A stretch of 64,000 nt of DNA from Lycorma delicatula (Eukaryota > Arthropoda > Insecta > Hemiptera > Fulgoridae), in contig NC_134460.1 of assembly GCF_047948215.1 (NCBI RefSeq), forward strand, positions 126,431,324 through 126,495,323, written 5' to 3'. The notes beneath the pieces were generated by a model. That model did no database searches, was not told where the DNA came from, and worked only from the letters and a program-made list of their open reading frames with translations. Below, in pieces: positions 11,762 to 24,220 of this stretch. The stretch's first letter is position 1, and each line of letters begins with the position of its first letter. The translations under genes were made by a program, and so were the position numbers.

Positions 11762-13559
11762 TTGTAGAGATATTTTACTATTAAATTTTCCCCATTTCCA
11801 AATTTTACTTGTTTTCCTATCTTATAATAACCGTAACATTATTTTTAATATTATATTAATTTATATTTCTTTAATTTATTTTTTATAATTTGACACGAAA
11901 ATAATCATAAATCATTACACGTTTAAAATTGTTAAAAATTAATTTTTTCGGGTGAAAATAATTTTTTAAGATTACTTTTAAGTAATTCACTTTTCCAAGC
12001 CATTTTTTTCATTGCTAGTCAATATAATGGAAATACGTGTTAATATTAATTTTTCTTTAACTCGTTCTCCTTAGATCGTTAGAAACTGTTTATCAGTACA
12101 TGATTGAGTATATCACTTCACTGTTTACATTTTATTTCTATTTATAGATAAATTTCTGTTCAAAAAGAAGTAGCTATTTTATTTTTATTTATTTATTTTT
12201 TTGGAAAATCTATTAATTCACCTCTTCAGTTCTATTTACGGTTTGTAAAATATTTTACGATAAGATTGGTAAAATCTAAATAATAAGTTATTAATACAAT
12301 GTTTATTTTTATACAAATAATAGATTCGATCATAATTTTTTATAGAAGAAAGGAACAGGCGCCTTCGCTATTACTATTTCTTTATTTACTGTTTACATCT
12401 CTCTCCCTATTTAGATTTTTTAAAATAAATTAATTATATTAATGAGGTCAAATGAATTTTCAGGTTATTACTGCAGGTGGATTATTGTCTGCAAAAAATG
12501 TGTGTATAAAAATTAAAACAAATAAAATGGTTTTTAGAAACAAGAAATGATTGCTCATACAAATAATAATTAAAACAAAATTTAACGTTGCTTCTTAGGT
12601 GATCAAACAAATTATTAAATCAATTTATTACTTACGCAGTTTTATTTAATTCTATCAAATTGCTTAGCTCTTTCAATGTCCAGCATCATCTTTTGAGCAG
12701 TGTTAAAGTAAAATATATATAAGATGTTACAAAACCCCATTAAAAAAATGTAACGCGGGTATGTTAATGCATCATCTTTTAAGTTAAAAGTGAAAGATGT
12801 TAAATATTACATGCATATAGACCTCAATTGTTATTAAGGAATTAGTCGTTAAATTTTTTTTAAAAATTTATTATGTATTATAATTAAATAAATTAAGGAT
12901 TGACGAATTATCAAAATTCTACCCCGAAATATATATATATATATTTGTGTTAATATAAACTAATTCTTTTTTTAAAGTTTAAACATTAACAAAATATTTT
13001 CAATGCTCATAATGATTAATATTACTTCTTTTAATGGTTCAAAATAATGTTTAGACCTAAACTTTACCATTCATATTTACTTACGTACTTGCACTTAGTA
13101 CAAAATTATTATTACTATATTTTATTTAATTCTCATTTAAATAGTTTTTTTTAATTCGATTCCCATTGGGGAAAAGATAAAAAAAAACTTTAAAAATCAG
13201 TGCTTCTTTCACATTAGTAGTTTTTCCCCATGAATTGATTAAAAATATGAAAACAACACACGCTTTTGTTTATCTAACCTAGGTCTCTTTAAATATTAAA
13301 CTAAATTTTAGGATTATTGGATTTAAACAATCAATTCATTATAAATAATATACAAAATAAAAATAAATAATTGTTAACAAATAATATAAAGAATAAAATA
13401 CTAATGAAGTAACAATTTCATGGAAATTCACTTCCTATCTAATGACAGATTCATTGTTATAACGATTGTAGTTCCTGATAGTAGTTAATTCGGGCTTAAG
13501 TTTGAGACTTTCAATGAAACTTCATCATTATACTTTAATCTACAACTAACTTTTTTAAA
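11762..13559. other. AT-rich stretch, nothing recognised
   Basis: A short (AT)n run at about 12931-12944 is the only structure seen. Confidence 0.4.
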
Positions 13560-14061
13560 GAAATAAAGAAAGAGTATTCCAACAAGAATTTTCGGATCTT
13601 CTTTGTCTGGTGAACCAAAATATTTTCGTTTTTACAGATGGATCTAAACAGATTGTTTTACTCAGGTATGTTTTTTTGTTACATCACGAATTATACATGT
13701 TTGGTCTGCCTTGAAAAACGAACACACTTACTGCTTACTTTATCATAACTTCCGTCATATTCTGTTACTCAGTAATTCAGTTTTTTTTTTCCAAATACTG
13801 TCTGATAATTCACTAAGCAACCGATATTTACGGATACTCACGCATCTTTCTTCTTGTAGTAATTCCGATAGGGTGCTGGTTTTCTTTAACTATAAGGCAT
13901 TCTAGACATTGAACAAACTGGATACAGGTTGCTAAGAAAATTTGGACTGAGCCAAATTTTGGGATTGCTCTTATTCTTTTTGTCTATACGTATTTTGTTA
14001 AGGCTTAAGGCAAGTAGGTAGAATTAGCAGTTGATAGTTGTCGACAATAAGTTGCGTTATA
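13560..14061 (+). pseudogene. LINE RNase H remnant, left part (split by an insertion)
   Basis: The plus-strand reading VFTDGSKQ near 13628-13652 is the first RNase H motif of Jockey/R1-type LINEs. It is followed at about 13795-13860 by LSDNSLSNRYLRIL, the usual region after the third motif, and ends near 14040-14060 with VDNKLRY, the start of the LINE C-terminal segment. Stops and frameshifts interrupt it. The reading continues after the inserted element at 14999. Confidence 0.6.
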
Positions 14062-14994
14062 CAGGTGAGCAACATAAACCGAACCTATAATGAAACCGCT
14101 ACCCAACACTATTTATGAAAGACTCTCACACAACTAGCGCGACTAGTGGATGCTGCCGTTTGCCAGGTGGTTAGGTGTCAGCACAGTATACTTTTGTTGC
14201 AGTGCAATATTGTGAGTGCAGTTTTGTTTGTATAAAATACCTTATTCAACGCAGGAGAGGATAGCTATGGTTGAGGTCTATATTCGTTCTGGATCGTTTG
14301 AAGAATCATGACAAGTATTCCTAGAAAAATTTCCGAATGCCTGTATCCCAGCGAAGAGTAGCATTCACGGTTTAGTTAAAAAATGGCGTACAACAGGTTC
14401 GGTTTCAAATGCAGAACGAAATAGGCAACCTTCCGTTAGGACTCCACAGGCCATTGCTGATATTGCAAGGAGAATTACTGCCAGTCCAAAAAAATCAGTA
14501 CGCAAGTTATCCCAACAATCTGGTGTAGTTCTTCATGATTTAAAATTGAGACCATACCGCGTTACAACTGTGCAACAACTGAAGGAGGCAGACAACGTGC
14601 TGTCTGCAGAGGACGGTGGCCTCCACGTTCCCCAGAGTTGTCTACTTGCGATTTTTTCCTTTGGGGCTACTTAAAGGAGAGAGTTTATGCATCTAATCCC
14701 CATAATATTGATGAACTGAAGGTGAACATTTAATAAGAAATCAACGGAATCGACCACAACGTTTTGCGTCAGACGACTCTAAATATGATCAGTCGAGCAC
14801 AAAAGTGCACCGATGCCCACGGTGGTCATTTTGAACATCTTTTGTAACAATAAGGTAAATAAATGCAACATTTAAATTACGTTTTATGTTTTTCTTATTT
14901 AATTTATCCTTATCATTCATAAAATTTCATTCCAACATAACCTACCGATTCTGCAGCGGTTACGTTATGGGTTCGGTTTTATGTGCTCACTCTG
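14062..14994 (+). mobile_element. Tc1/mariner-like element with central deletion
   Basis: The terminal inverted repeats are CAGGTGAGCAACATAAACCG on the left and the complement of CGGTTTTATGTGCTCACTCTG on the right. TATA lies outside each end (14058-14061 and 14995-14998), consistent with TA insertion. The total is about 0.93 kb. Confidence 0.85.
14267..14848 (+). pseudogene. Deleted Tc1/mariner-like transposase
   Basis: The N-terminal part starts at ATGGTTGAGGTC (14267) and reads MVEVYIRSGSFEES, then helix-turn-helix sequence (IHGLVKKWRTTGSVSNAER, IADIARRITASPKKSVRKLS). Near 14545-14600 the sequence jumps to the C-terminal part: RWPPRSPELSTCDFFLWGYL near 14620-14675 (third catalytic region), then DELKVNI and CTDAHGGHFEHLL. 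The region with the first two catalytic Asp residues is gone, and stops are present. It is a non-autonomous deletion derivative. Confidence 0.85.
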
Positions 14995-14998
14995 TATA

Positions 14999-15250
14999 TT
15001 AAATCTAGTGCGCTGTGTTGGAAGTTATCTATGCGAAACAGTCGCTGTGAAGTAATTGTTTGTCGTCTGCATTTGGGGCACCACATTTGTTAACGTATGA
15101 ATAGCTCAAGGTATCTGTTCCTAGGATAATTATGCATCATATTCTACTTGATTATGTACATAATGCTCATTTAGTCAACGGTTTAATCTATCACACGGAA
15201 TCGGTGTGTTTTATGCGATGATACGGCTAAAATTGAAAAAGTTTAAACAT
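14999..15250 (+). pseudogene. LINE C-terminal remnant, right part
   Basis: This continues the split LINE: IKSSALCWKLSMRNSRCEVIVCRLHLGHH at about 14999-15090 has the (R)NSRREEVVLCRLRIGHT pattern of Jockey-like LINE C-termini. It is followed by decayed sequence with a CVLCDDT remnant near 15205-15225. Joining it to 14061 restores the order expected for one LINE. Confidence 0.6.
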
Positions 15251-17440
15251 TCTTGAAGTCGGTTAAACTTGTATCTGAAATTTCATTATTTTGCATTCTC
15301 TTTTATTTTTGGGGCCATTCTTTTTTACATTTTTATCTTTTATTTTTATTCTTTTTCATTTACTTATTTTATTATAATATCTTCTGTCGACTATTTACTA
15401 TGATATTTTAAGAGGTGCTATTTCTTTTTAGGAGACTAATGTTCATGTCTGTTTTTTCTTTTTTCTGTTTAGTCTCCGGGAATTACCTTTTTTTGGTGTT
15501 AATTTATCAGAATTTTACAAACATAACCCCACTTTATATTAAACTCCGTGTACATATGTGCATACTTAGCTTAAAAAAAAAAAAAAAAAAAAATATTGTT
15601 CCAAAATTACCTCTTCCACAAAAATCGAAAAAAAGTTACATATCTTTTTATTTATTGCATATTTTTTAACCGATTTTTTAAATGTCTTCTTAGGCGTAGT
15701 ATTAGTAGCGCAAGTGATTCCAAAAAAAAAAATTGAGGGCAGTATTGAGGGGAAGTCGATCAAAGTTAAAAATATCGATTTAAAAAAGTTTTTTTTTGTT
15801 AATTTTCCTGTATCATTATCTTTTCTCTTACAGTTATTGGTTGTTTATATAAGAATAAATAACCAATGCCAGGAAAGTATTACAACTTTATTGTCAGCTT
15901 TTTATTTAAAATCTGGAAGTAACATCATTTCTTCCATTTCCTGGTTTAAAATAATATCAAACTGTTTGAATCTTTTTTAAGTGTATTACAAAAACATAAA
16001 CAATTACAATTTTAAATGTATTAAAATTTTATTTTGATGTATTAAAATTAATAATTAGTTACAAAATATTATAAATACTACTACTAATAAAGTTCTCTAC
16101 AGTGTGTTAATCAATATTCATGTTCAAAGAAAATTCACGCTTTAATTTCATGTAAACTACGTTGGTGGTAGATAGAAAGGTATAAGTTTAAAATTCTACC
16201 TGCTTTAATAAAGGATAAGATATAAAGGCATTTTAATATTGAATTATAAGCTATTTAACATATATAACAACTATTCTCTTAAGAAATAAACAAACAAAAT
16301 TTCTGAATACGCGTTACAAGGAATGTTTCATAATAAAATCAGCTTTTATAAATTTTATGAATAATAACTGTTAAAAATGTTTCAAGAGAATATATCTAAA
16401 CTTCATAAATTATTGTTGCATCATTATTTAATTTATTATTAAAGAGTAAAAACAATAAAATTTATTACCTTGCATTTCTAAAGTGTTCAATATGATAAGA
16501 GACTATTGTACAGAGTAGATCAATATAGTTTTTATGGTAAGCATAGTAAGTAACATACCAAGAGTGTATAATATACCTGAATTTTTAAGATTATTTTCTC
16601 TTTAGGGCTTTTGTTTTAAAAGAGCCGGAACTAGCCACCTCAGAACCGAGTTAGTTGCAGCCTTAACTACCTATATGGAGAATTCAACATATATGCACTG
16701 TTAAAATATAAAACTTGAAATATAAAGATATATAAACCTTAAAATTTTTCATAAAAATTAAACGAATATTTTCTTCTTAACATAAATCCATAAATGGAGG
16801 CTATTTATTTAAATATCAGGATAGGAACCCAATAAAAGGCAGATACCACCTTCTGGTGTTTGATTCATCAACCGTATAGAACGTTAAAGATGTATTTTTC
16901 GGTAGTTACTGATTTAGGAAGTTATCCGTTATATTTTTGTGCAAAATATATGTTTAGAAAGTTAATGTACATTTTTTTCATATATATTTGTTTATCTTCT
17001 GCTGTTAACGTAGTGTATATAACTCATTATTTTACAATAGAAAGGGCTTCATTAATTTGGTACTTTACGCTATTTATCCAGTTTATCTTGTGGGTGTAAT
17101 ACATGTAAAAGACCTGAGATATAGGAGTTTCTTTCTCTGAGAATATTGATGTTTATTATACTAGTCTCACTGGTAAACAGAATGAAGGTTAAATGAAGGT
17201 TTGTTTTTTATTAATATGAACTGGAAGTCAAGATTACACTCAAAGTATGTTTACAAGAACCATTTATTTACCTAAAATCTAAACCTACATGGCCACTTCG
17301 ATTATTAAACAATCAGTAACCACATTCAGAAAAGCATAAATAAATAAAGTAAAACATATAATACAAAATATAAATAAAAATTAATACAAATATAATAAAA
17401 ATAAGTAAATAAATTATGGAGAAAAGAATAAATAGTAATA
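15251..17440. other. AT-rich stretch, nothing recognised
   Basis: Contains A and T runs (15572-15592, 15722-15731) and short low-complexity frames. The frames at 15415-15669, 15714-15980 and 16860-17099 have no recognisable family and look like chance openings. Confidence 0.4.
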
Positions 17441-17599
17441 CGAGGCATATTCATAAAGTTAGGGCCGTCGGGTTATATTTAAATATTAGCGGGTCTTAAC
17501 ACAGTTTTACGCATGCAGGGCTATCTATCAGCTATTTACGAAGCCACTGCAGTTGTTTTGATTTGATAGTCGTTTGCCTGCCGGTGAATGCAGATCGCA

Positions 17600-18953
17600 A
17601 TGTCCGCGACAAATCGTTTCTCCCGCCAGTTGTGAAGTGCGCGCTGTGATTCGATTTGTGTGTACAAAACGATCTTCAGCTGCTGAAATTCACGGGAGTT
17701 GTGCCTGGCGTATGGTCCTAACCCACCGGGTTGGTCTAGTGGTTAACGCGTCTTCCCAAATCAGCTGATTTGGAAGTCGAGAGTTACAGCGTTCAAGTCC
17801 TGGTAAAGCCAGTTATTTTTACACGGATTTGAATACTAGATCGTGGATACCGGTGTTCTTTGGTGGTTGGGTTTCAATGAACCACACATCTCAGGAATGG
17901 TCGAACTGAGAATGTACAAGACTACACTTCATTTACACTCATACATATCATCCTCATTCATCCTCTGAAGAATTATCTAAACGGTAGTTACCGGAGGCTA
18001 AACAGGAAAAAGAAAGGCGTATGGTCCTAGACGAGTGAAGGAAAGGATACACAATGGCTTTGAGACTTTAAAAATGTCCGCACAAATGTGCATGACGAAC
18101 AGCGGAGTGGCAGGCCCAGTATTCAGACCGACGAATTCGTTGAACAAATGAACCGAAAACTGCGATGTGATCGGCGATTGACGATTAGTAGTCTGGCTGA
18201 TGAATTTCCGCATGTTGGACGCACCTCTACCTACATGATTGTCACAGAAAAGCTCTGATATCACAAATTGTATGCAAGGTGGGTACCAAAAATGCTCATC
18301 GACCAACACAAAGAGCAAAGAATGTGCAGTGGAAGAGCGTTTTTGGACCGCTATCGACAAGATGGCGGTATTTGTTTTCCACATTGTTACGGGCGACGAG
18401 ACGTGGATATCCTACACCAACGCAGAATGGAAACAACAGTTAATACAGTGGCGCCATTCAAGTTCTCCAAAACCGAAAAAGTTTAAGCAATTTCCGTAAT
18501 CGAGTCGAAAAATGTTGGCTACCGTTTTTTGAGACGAAAAGGGCGTCATTTTGGTTGATTTCATGGAACGTGGATCAACAATTACACTGACGTGTACTGC
18601 GAAACGCTCACCAAACTGAGACGTGCAATCCAAATCGATAACGTGGGAAACTGTCATCCGGCGTAATCCTCCTTCACAACAACGCGCGTTTTCACACAGC
18701 TGCCTTAACCGAGAAGAAGATTCAAGAATTTCGTTGGGAACTTCTTGAACACCCTCCATATAGTCCCGATCTTGCACTTAGCGACTATTCCACTTCTTGC
18801 ATTTAAAAAAGTGGCTCGTGGACAGCAGTTTGAAAACGACGAGGAATTCAAGAGTGCTGTTGTCAACCGGTTCAATTCGCAGGCGGCGAACTTCTATGCA
18901 GAGGAGTTAAAGAAACTGGATGCAGTGTTACGAAAAGTGCTTAGAACTGAATG
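17600..18953 (+). pseudogene. Broken mariner transposase (DD34D), SINE-interrupted
   Basis: The reading starts near ATGTCCGCGACAAATCG (17600). The GDETWISY motif with the first catalytic Asp is at about 18392-18415. QWRHSSSPKPKKFKQF follows at about 18445-18490, then GVILVDFMERGSTI at about 18542-18585. The second motif reads LHNNARFHTAA near 18672-18704, so the second catalytic Asp is Asn (codon 18678-18680). SPDLALSDY near 18762-18790 covers the third. The C-terminal frame 18745-18954 ends at ATGACAATT. Several frameshifts and stops plus the SINE break the gene; it cannot encode an active transposase. Confidence 0.9.
17721..18015 (+). mobile_element. tRNA-derived SINE (family S) nested in mariner
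   Basis: Flanked by 14-bp target repeats GGCGTATGGTCCTA at 17707-17720 and 18016-18029. The head is CCACCGGGTTGGTCTAGTGG with the A-box-like TGGTCTAGTGGTTAACGCG, then the B-box-like GTTCAAGTCC. The tail is AAACAGGAAAAAGAAA. It is the best preserved copy and useful as the family type: about 295 bp. Confidence 0.95.
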
Positions 18954-19073
18954 ACAATTATGTGGAAAAGTAAAGTAGATATATAGTAAACTAAAACTGT
19001 ACGTGAAAACCTTTCCTCAAGATTTAATTTTTTTAATGTCCAAACGGCCCTTACTTTTTGAATATGTCTCGTA

Positions 19074-21500
19074 AATATTAATTTATAAACAACAGTACAA
19101 AACACTATAAAACTGTTTTACTAAGACAAAAGCTATTTCTTTAGCCAATCGCAATTAAAAGTTTAAAATTAGCTTAAAAGTATTTAAATCTCTGTTCAGA
19201 TTGCCTACTATGACTTAATTCTCGTCTCTTATATTGGTAGAATATGTGAAACATATTTCAATAAAGATATAGACAGTATCTTAAACTAGTCAAAAAGATA
19301 TCCCCTCCCATGAACAAAGTTTTAAGGGTGGAGCTAACAATATATGTTCGTATGATTTAAAATTGTTATAGAAGGATTTTTTAACAAATTTACAGATTAT
19401 TGGATGGATATTGGTCTCCTCTATTAATATCATTTAACAACGAAGTTTTTGCGTGTAAGTACTGATAAAATAACTTTCCCAAATATGTAGTTCCCATTTA
19501 TTACGCATAATTTTTAATACTTACGTTTCTAATAAACTAATTTTAAAACCAGTTTCTACGCAGTATTAGATACAGCCGGATTTCTCTGATCTATATTTAA
19601 ATTTAGTCAAACGTTCCTTCATTCAAGTTTAAGTCTTTTACTTTGCGCAACGTATCATAAATTGGAAATATTTTTTTACAGATCAATTCATAAATGTCGC
19701 TCTTTTAACGGAATTTAATTATATGTTTAGAATTTTATTTTAGTTTTGGCTAGGGCAAAGGCCAATTTCCTGCAAACAGCCATATTATTTAAATAGTATT
19801 CTTAAAAATATTTTTTCCCTGTTTGTGTACGGAGAAAAAATGTAATTTCTGTCTACGATTTCTCCAATAATTCTTTATTGTACTGAGGTAAAATAGTTCT
19901 AGTCGATTTTTAATCCGTTGTTTTCGGTATGATATTTCTAGTAAAACCATTGAACTCAGCTATCTTTAATAAAATTCTTTTTTCTGCGATATGGAATAAG
20001 TTATTAAGGGACAACCGGCTTGCTCTACAAAAGAGCTGTCATTATATGTTGCATAAGATGAAAATAATCGTTGGGAATGTATCTATCAGTGATCGTAAGG
20101 CCGTATCAAAAATGGTTTTATTATGTTTACATAATAATTTTAAATTAAAAAGCGGTAAGATCTCTTACTTTAATTTTCATAGATAAATTTAATGTTTTAG
20201 TTGATTAAACAACCTTCATCGGTACTATTTTTTAAAATTCAAACGGGAGTGATTTTATCTATTTTTGGAAAGAATATTTTACGGTGTTCTCAGTGGAGAT
20301 GTATTATAAAAAATTATTTAGAGAAGCCCAAGAATTAAAACAAATAAAATACATAATCGGAAGTTTTGTAGAGGGTACTTTTTTATAATTATTGATGTCC
20401 TTTCACTGAGGACAACTAACTATACCTCGTCTAATTTAGTTATCTCGTTCCTTATAATATGGTTTACCATTACAAAATAATTACGTACATAAATAGACAA
20501 TAGGACTTTTAATTTAATACAAATAAATTAAAGCGTGCATGGAAGTTAAAATTTTTTTCATCATATTCTCTAATTAATTATAATTATTCACATCTTTAAA
20601 CGACCATTTAAATCCGGTATTATATTGCTTATATTTTCGCTCAATAATAAACCGGTAACAACCCGCTGATTATTATTCTGGTAAAAGTTACATAGAGAGT
20701 ACCCTACTTATATGAGATGACAACGCTTTGTTCATTATAATAAGGTACTTGAAAAAATGCAGATAAGCAAAGATGAAAAAAAAAGAATCTACCGTGTGAG
20801 CAACGGACTTTTGTGCTTTTAGTATAACGTATAAAAGTCGAATATGATGTCATACAGTTACTAGAGTTATGAAAAGAGGGAACTGAACGAAGAAATGATG
20901 AAATAAACAACCTTTCACCTTTTCACAAATCGTCTCCTTTTCGAAACTTTTTTTTAATTCCATACCGGTTTCTCTTTTACCCCAGAATATAATATTTTCA
21001 ATTCGTTTATTTTAGGCTGAAAATTGATACGATAATTTTTTGAACTGTAATTACTCGTAATGTTTATGATTTTCAATAAACAGTGGAAAATTCAAATATT
21101 ATTACAAAAAAGCTGAACACAATTTATAATTCATAGAAAATTCGTAAGTAAATCATTACTTTATTGACAAAAAAGGTACTTATTAATAAATATTAAAACT
21201 AAATTTGTTATTAATATCAACAACTGACTGTATCTGCGATTTTTAAACGAATATTTTGTTTTCTTATAAAGTTTTATTGGTCAGTAAGATTTTTATAAAA
21301 TTCTAAACTTTTAAACAGATTTAAAAAGAAATAAAAATTTTTTTTAACCGGTACAAAAAATTATTAATTATTTCTTTACTTTTGGATCTTTTTGCTTTAA
21401 CTAAGAAGATCCTAATTATACATAAAACAATCATTTATTTTACAAATTTAACTGTCGTGACCCAGGAGCCCCAAAAACCAAAAAAACACCTGGAGAGGTA
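19074..21500. other. AT-rich stretch, nothing recognised
   Basis: Only short chance frames (19929-20186, 20704-20910). No shared repeats were noticed. Confidence 0.4.
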
Positions 21501-21629
21501 ATGTTCGTGCATCCGTATGTACGTGTTTTAACTTGTTTAAAGCTTAATAACTTTTGACTGGATAAACCAATTTTGATGAAATTTTGTACAGGCTTAGTGA
21601 TGAAGCTAATCACAAAACTTTGCTGATGG

Positions 21630-22530
21630 CCAGGTTTCTCAAGATTGCCACATGGAACATCATTAGTCTTGATGGTTGAAGGAAATAATTAGAAGCTCTG
21701 ATCCTTACTGAATCGTTAGATGTGATTCTGATCTCTGAAACTCATTTAAGTGATCGTAACTACATTCGGCTTAGAGGTTATTCTGCGACGAGGTATACGA
21801 CGAGCCGTCCAGATGGCAGGGCATATGGAGGAACTGCGGTCTTAGTTAAGAGTTCACTAAAACATCACAAACTCCCGGAATTCAGTAGAAAACAAATTTA
21901 AATAACCTCAATTGAATTCTGGATTGGTTGGTGCCTATCAGGTCAACAATCTACTGCCCCCGGCATGTTATCATGAAAGAACTATTCAAAACGTTCTTTG
22001 AGCCGTTGGGCTCCCTTTTCATAGCGGGGGGCGACTGAAAGGCAAAGCGTGTTCATTAGGGTTTGAGACTTACAACTGTTCGTGGGAGAATATTAAAGAG
22101 CTGCGTCGTCGAACTGCATCTCAATGTAATCTCTGAGTTGCAACCCATGTACGGGCCATCAGACCCAAGAAAGGTGCCGGACTTACTTGATTTTCATGTG
22201 ACCTCGGGTGTGTCATCATTCTACACTTCAGTTAAAGACAACTATGACTCAACATCGGACCACTCACCTGTCATACTCACCATCACCACGACGGTGATGA
22301 AGAAGAAAACGTTCGGTCCTTCACAATAACAGGACCGATTGGGGTTCGTATAGTAACTGGGTCGAGGAAGGGTTGATTGTACCTATGCAGTTGAAGTACC
22401 GGTTTTAAATGCTAACAGTTAGACAGAAAAATATATTGCTGACCTCCGTAGTGATGTACTAGCAACATCCTACTCTTTCATCCGGAAGATTCTGAGTTCG
22501 AAAAGCAGTCAGATTTGGAATTTTTTATAC
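21630..22530 (+). pseudogene. Jockey-type LINE endonuclease fragment
   Basis: The plus-strand reading begins near 21632 with FLKIATWNIISLDG-like sequence, then VILISETHLSDRN at about 21723-21760, RLRGYSATRYT, PDGRAYGGTAVLVKSSLKHHKLPEF near 21810-21883, and ends with YGPSDPRKVPDLLDFHV and SDHSPVILTI at 22150-22290. These are the conserved blocks of an apurinic endonuclease domain in Jockey-clade elements. Stops and frameshifts break it, the region before DYNAKH is garbled, and no RT follows. About 110 bp upstream (21510-21620) is a dispersed non-coding sequence of unknown type. Confidence 0.85.
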
Positions 22531-24120
22531 GATTCAAATATTTAATATTCTCACGTAACCTAGAACTTATATAATAAATCACTCATCAATAAAAAACATC
22601 ATTGCATAATGAATTTTTAACAAAATGTTTAAAAAACGTTGTACATCAGGATTGCCGAGTTTAAATACGTTAAAAACATACAGTATTAAAGAATAATTTC
22701 TATTGCTTTATTTTGAAAATTTAAACTTCAGGATTGTTCATTTATAATAAAAAGTTAAATAATAATACATTTCTCGAATAAAACTATCATGTAAAATAAA
22801 AAGAATAATTCGCTATCAAATACATCCGCGTAAAATTAAATGTTTATGGAAAATCAGGCCGTTTATGAAAAATAAATCAGCAACCCCTTAATTAAAAAAA
22901 AGTTATTTTAACAAATACTTTCAACTGTTTGAAATGTATTATGAAAAAATAACACCAATTGTACATTGAAAAAAATTAAAAATGTTATTTAAGTTATGCA
23001 CGATTGTGTCATGCGTAGTAATTAAAATATATATTTATTTATATTAAAAGTTACATTACTTACCAGTCACTTGCAAACAACAGTATTTTTCGTAAGGGAG
23101 CGTTGTACACCCTTTGTCGACAATGTTATTTTATTTTAATTTCGTTTTCTATATTTTTAAATAGATCAAATCACGGAAAATCTTACCACGGTGTATTTAG
23201 ATATTTAATAGATTCATTAAACCTCCTGCAAGATAATAATATTATTCTTTAAAGAAGAAAATTGTTCTGAAGGGGTAAAAAATTAACACTTATTACATAT
23301 TTTAATTAGGATTCTGTTTTAAATCAATATTTTAACAGGAAGGTTGTTCAGTATTTGTATTTTTTACGTTTTATCTCCTCCAAAAAATACATACTTGTCT
23401 TATCATAGTTCCTAAAAAAAAATTACATTTGCAGTGAAGAATTGTTTTTTTTTTCAGAAAAACATTTTTAAACTTTACAATGTTAATGATTAGATTAGAT
23501 ATAACAAAATTCTTAAAACATTTCACCACCATGTTATTATTCTTCTTTTTTAGTTTTTTCCATTTTGTTCTCATTAAATTAAACATTTTTTACTTAACAA
23601 AAAATTGTTAGTTTTAAACTTTTTCACTTGGCATATTTCATTATTCTATATCAGTCAATTATTCTTAACGCATATAAAGTAATCACTTATAAAACTCTTT
23701 GTTTTAAAACATCTGCTGTGTTTGATATACCTTTATTGGGTATAAACAGAATTATATACACTAACTTTTAGTGTAATATATATAACATAAATTGTCTTAG
23801 GAATTATTTTTCCACATCAACAAACTTAACAATTTATTCGGGTTTTGCATCTTCCTGAAAGTACATCTTGGAAATAAGTTTGTACTTTACAAATTACGGA
23901 AAATATACCATTTAAAAAAAAAATAAAACAGGTCTGTTTATTTCTTGTACATTTATTGCCTTCCTCTGTCAAAAGAGAACGACTTAGCCACAGTATGATA
24001 ATTTATCATTCGGCATATTTGATGATAAGGATTTTTCATTAGTACATTACGGTAATCAATGACCCATTTGACTTTTGTCTTGTTATTATCTGCTAACATC
24101 ACTTTTTTATTTTGTTATAG
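22531..24120. other. AT-rich stretch, nothing recognised
   Basis: Very AT-rich with short chance frames; no repeat relationship was noticed. Confidence 0.4.
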
Positions 24121-24217
24121 TGTATCTAACATCTGAAGGCGGGTCAGTAGAGCGCTGTAGCATCCCCTCTACTGCTCTTAACATAACTCACGAGTTTACC
24201 TCTCACCAGCAGTCAAA
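24121..24217 (+). other. Weak candidate terminal exon
   Basis: A strong-looking splice acceptor (pyrimidine run then TTGTTATAG ending at 24120) is followed by about 32 open codons ending in TAG, with a reading like TSEGGSVERCSIPSTALNI. An AATAAA lies about 110 bp further on. The segment is less AT-rich than its surroundings. I recognise no family and see no matching upstream exon, so this may be chance. Confidence 0.15.
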
Positions 24218-24220
24218 GTA

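Larger units (their letters stand above)
17441..19071 (+). mobile_element. Full-length mariner interrupted by a SINE
   Basis: The left TIR CGAGGCATATTCATAAAG begins at 17441 and the right TIR CTTTTTGAATATGTCTCG ends at 19071, both flanked by TA. Removing the nested SINE and one target repeat (309 bp) leaves 1322 bp, the canonical mariner size. Confidence 0.93.
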
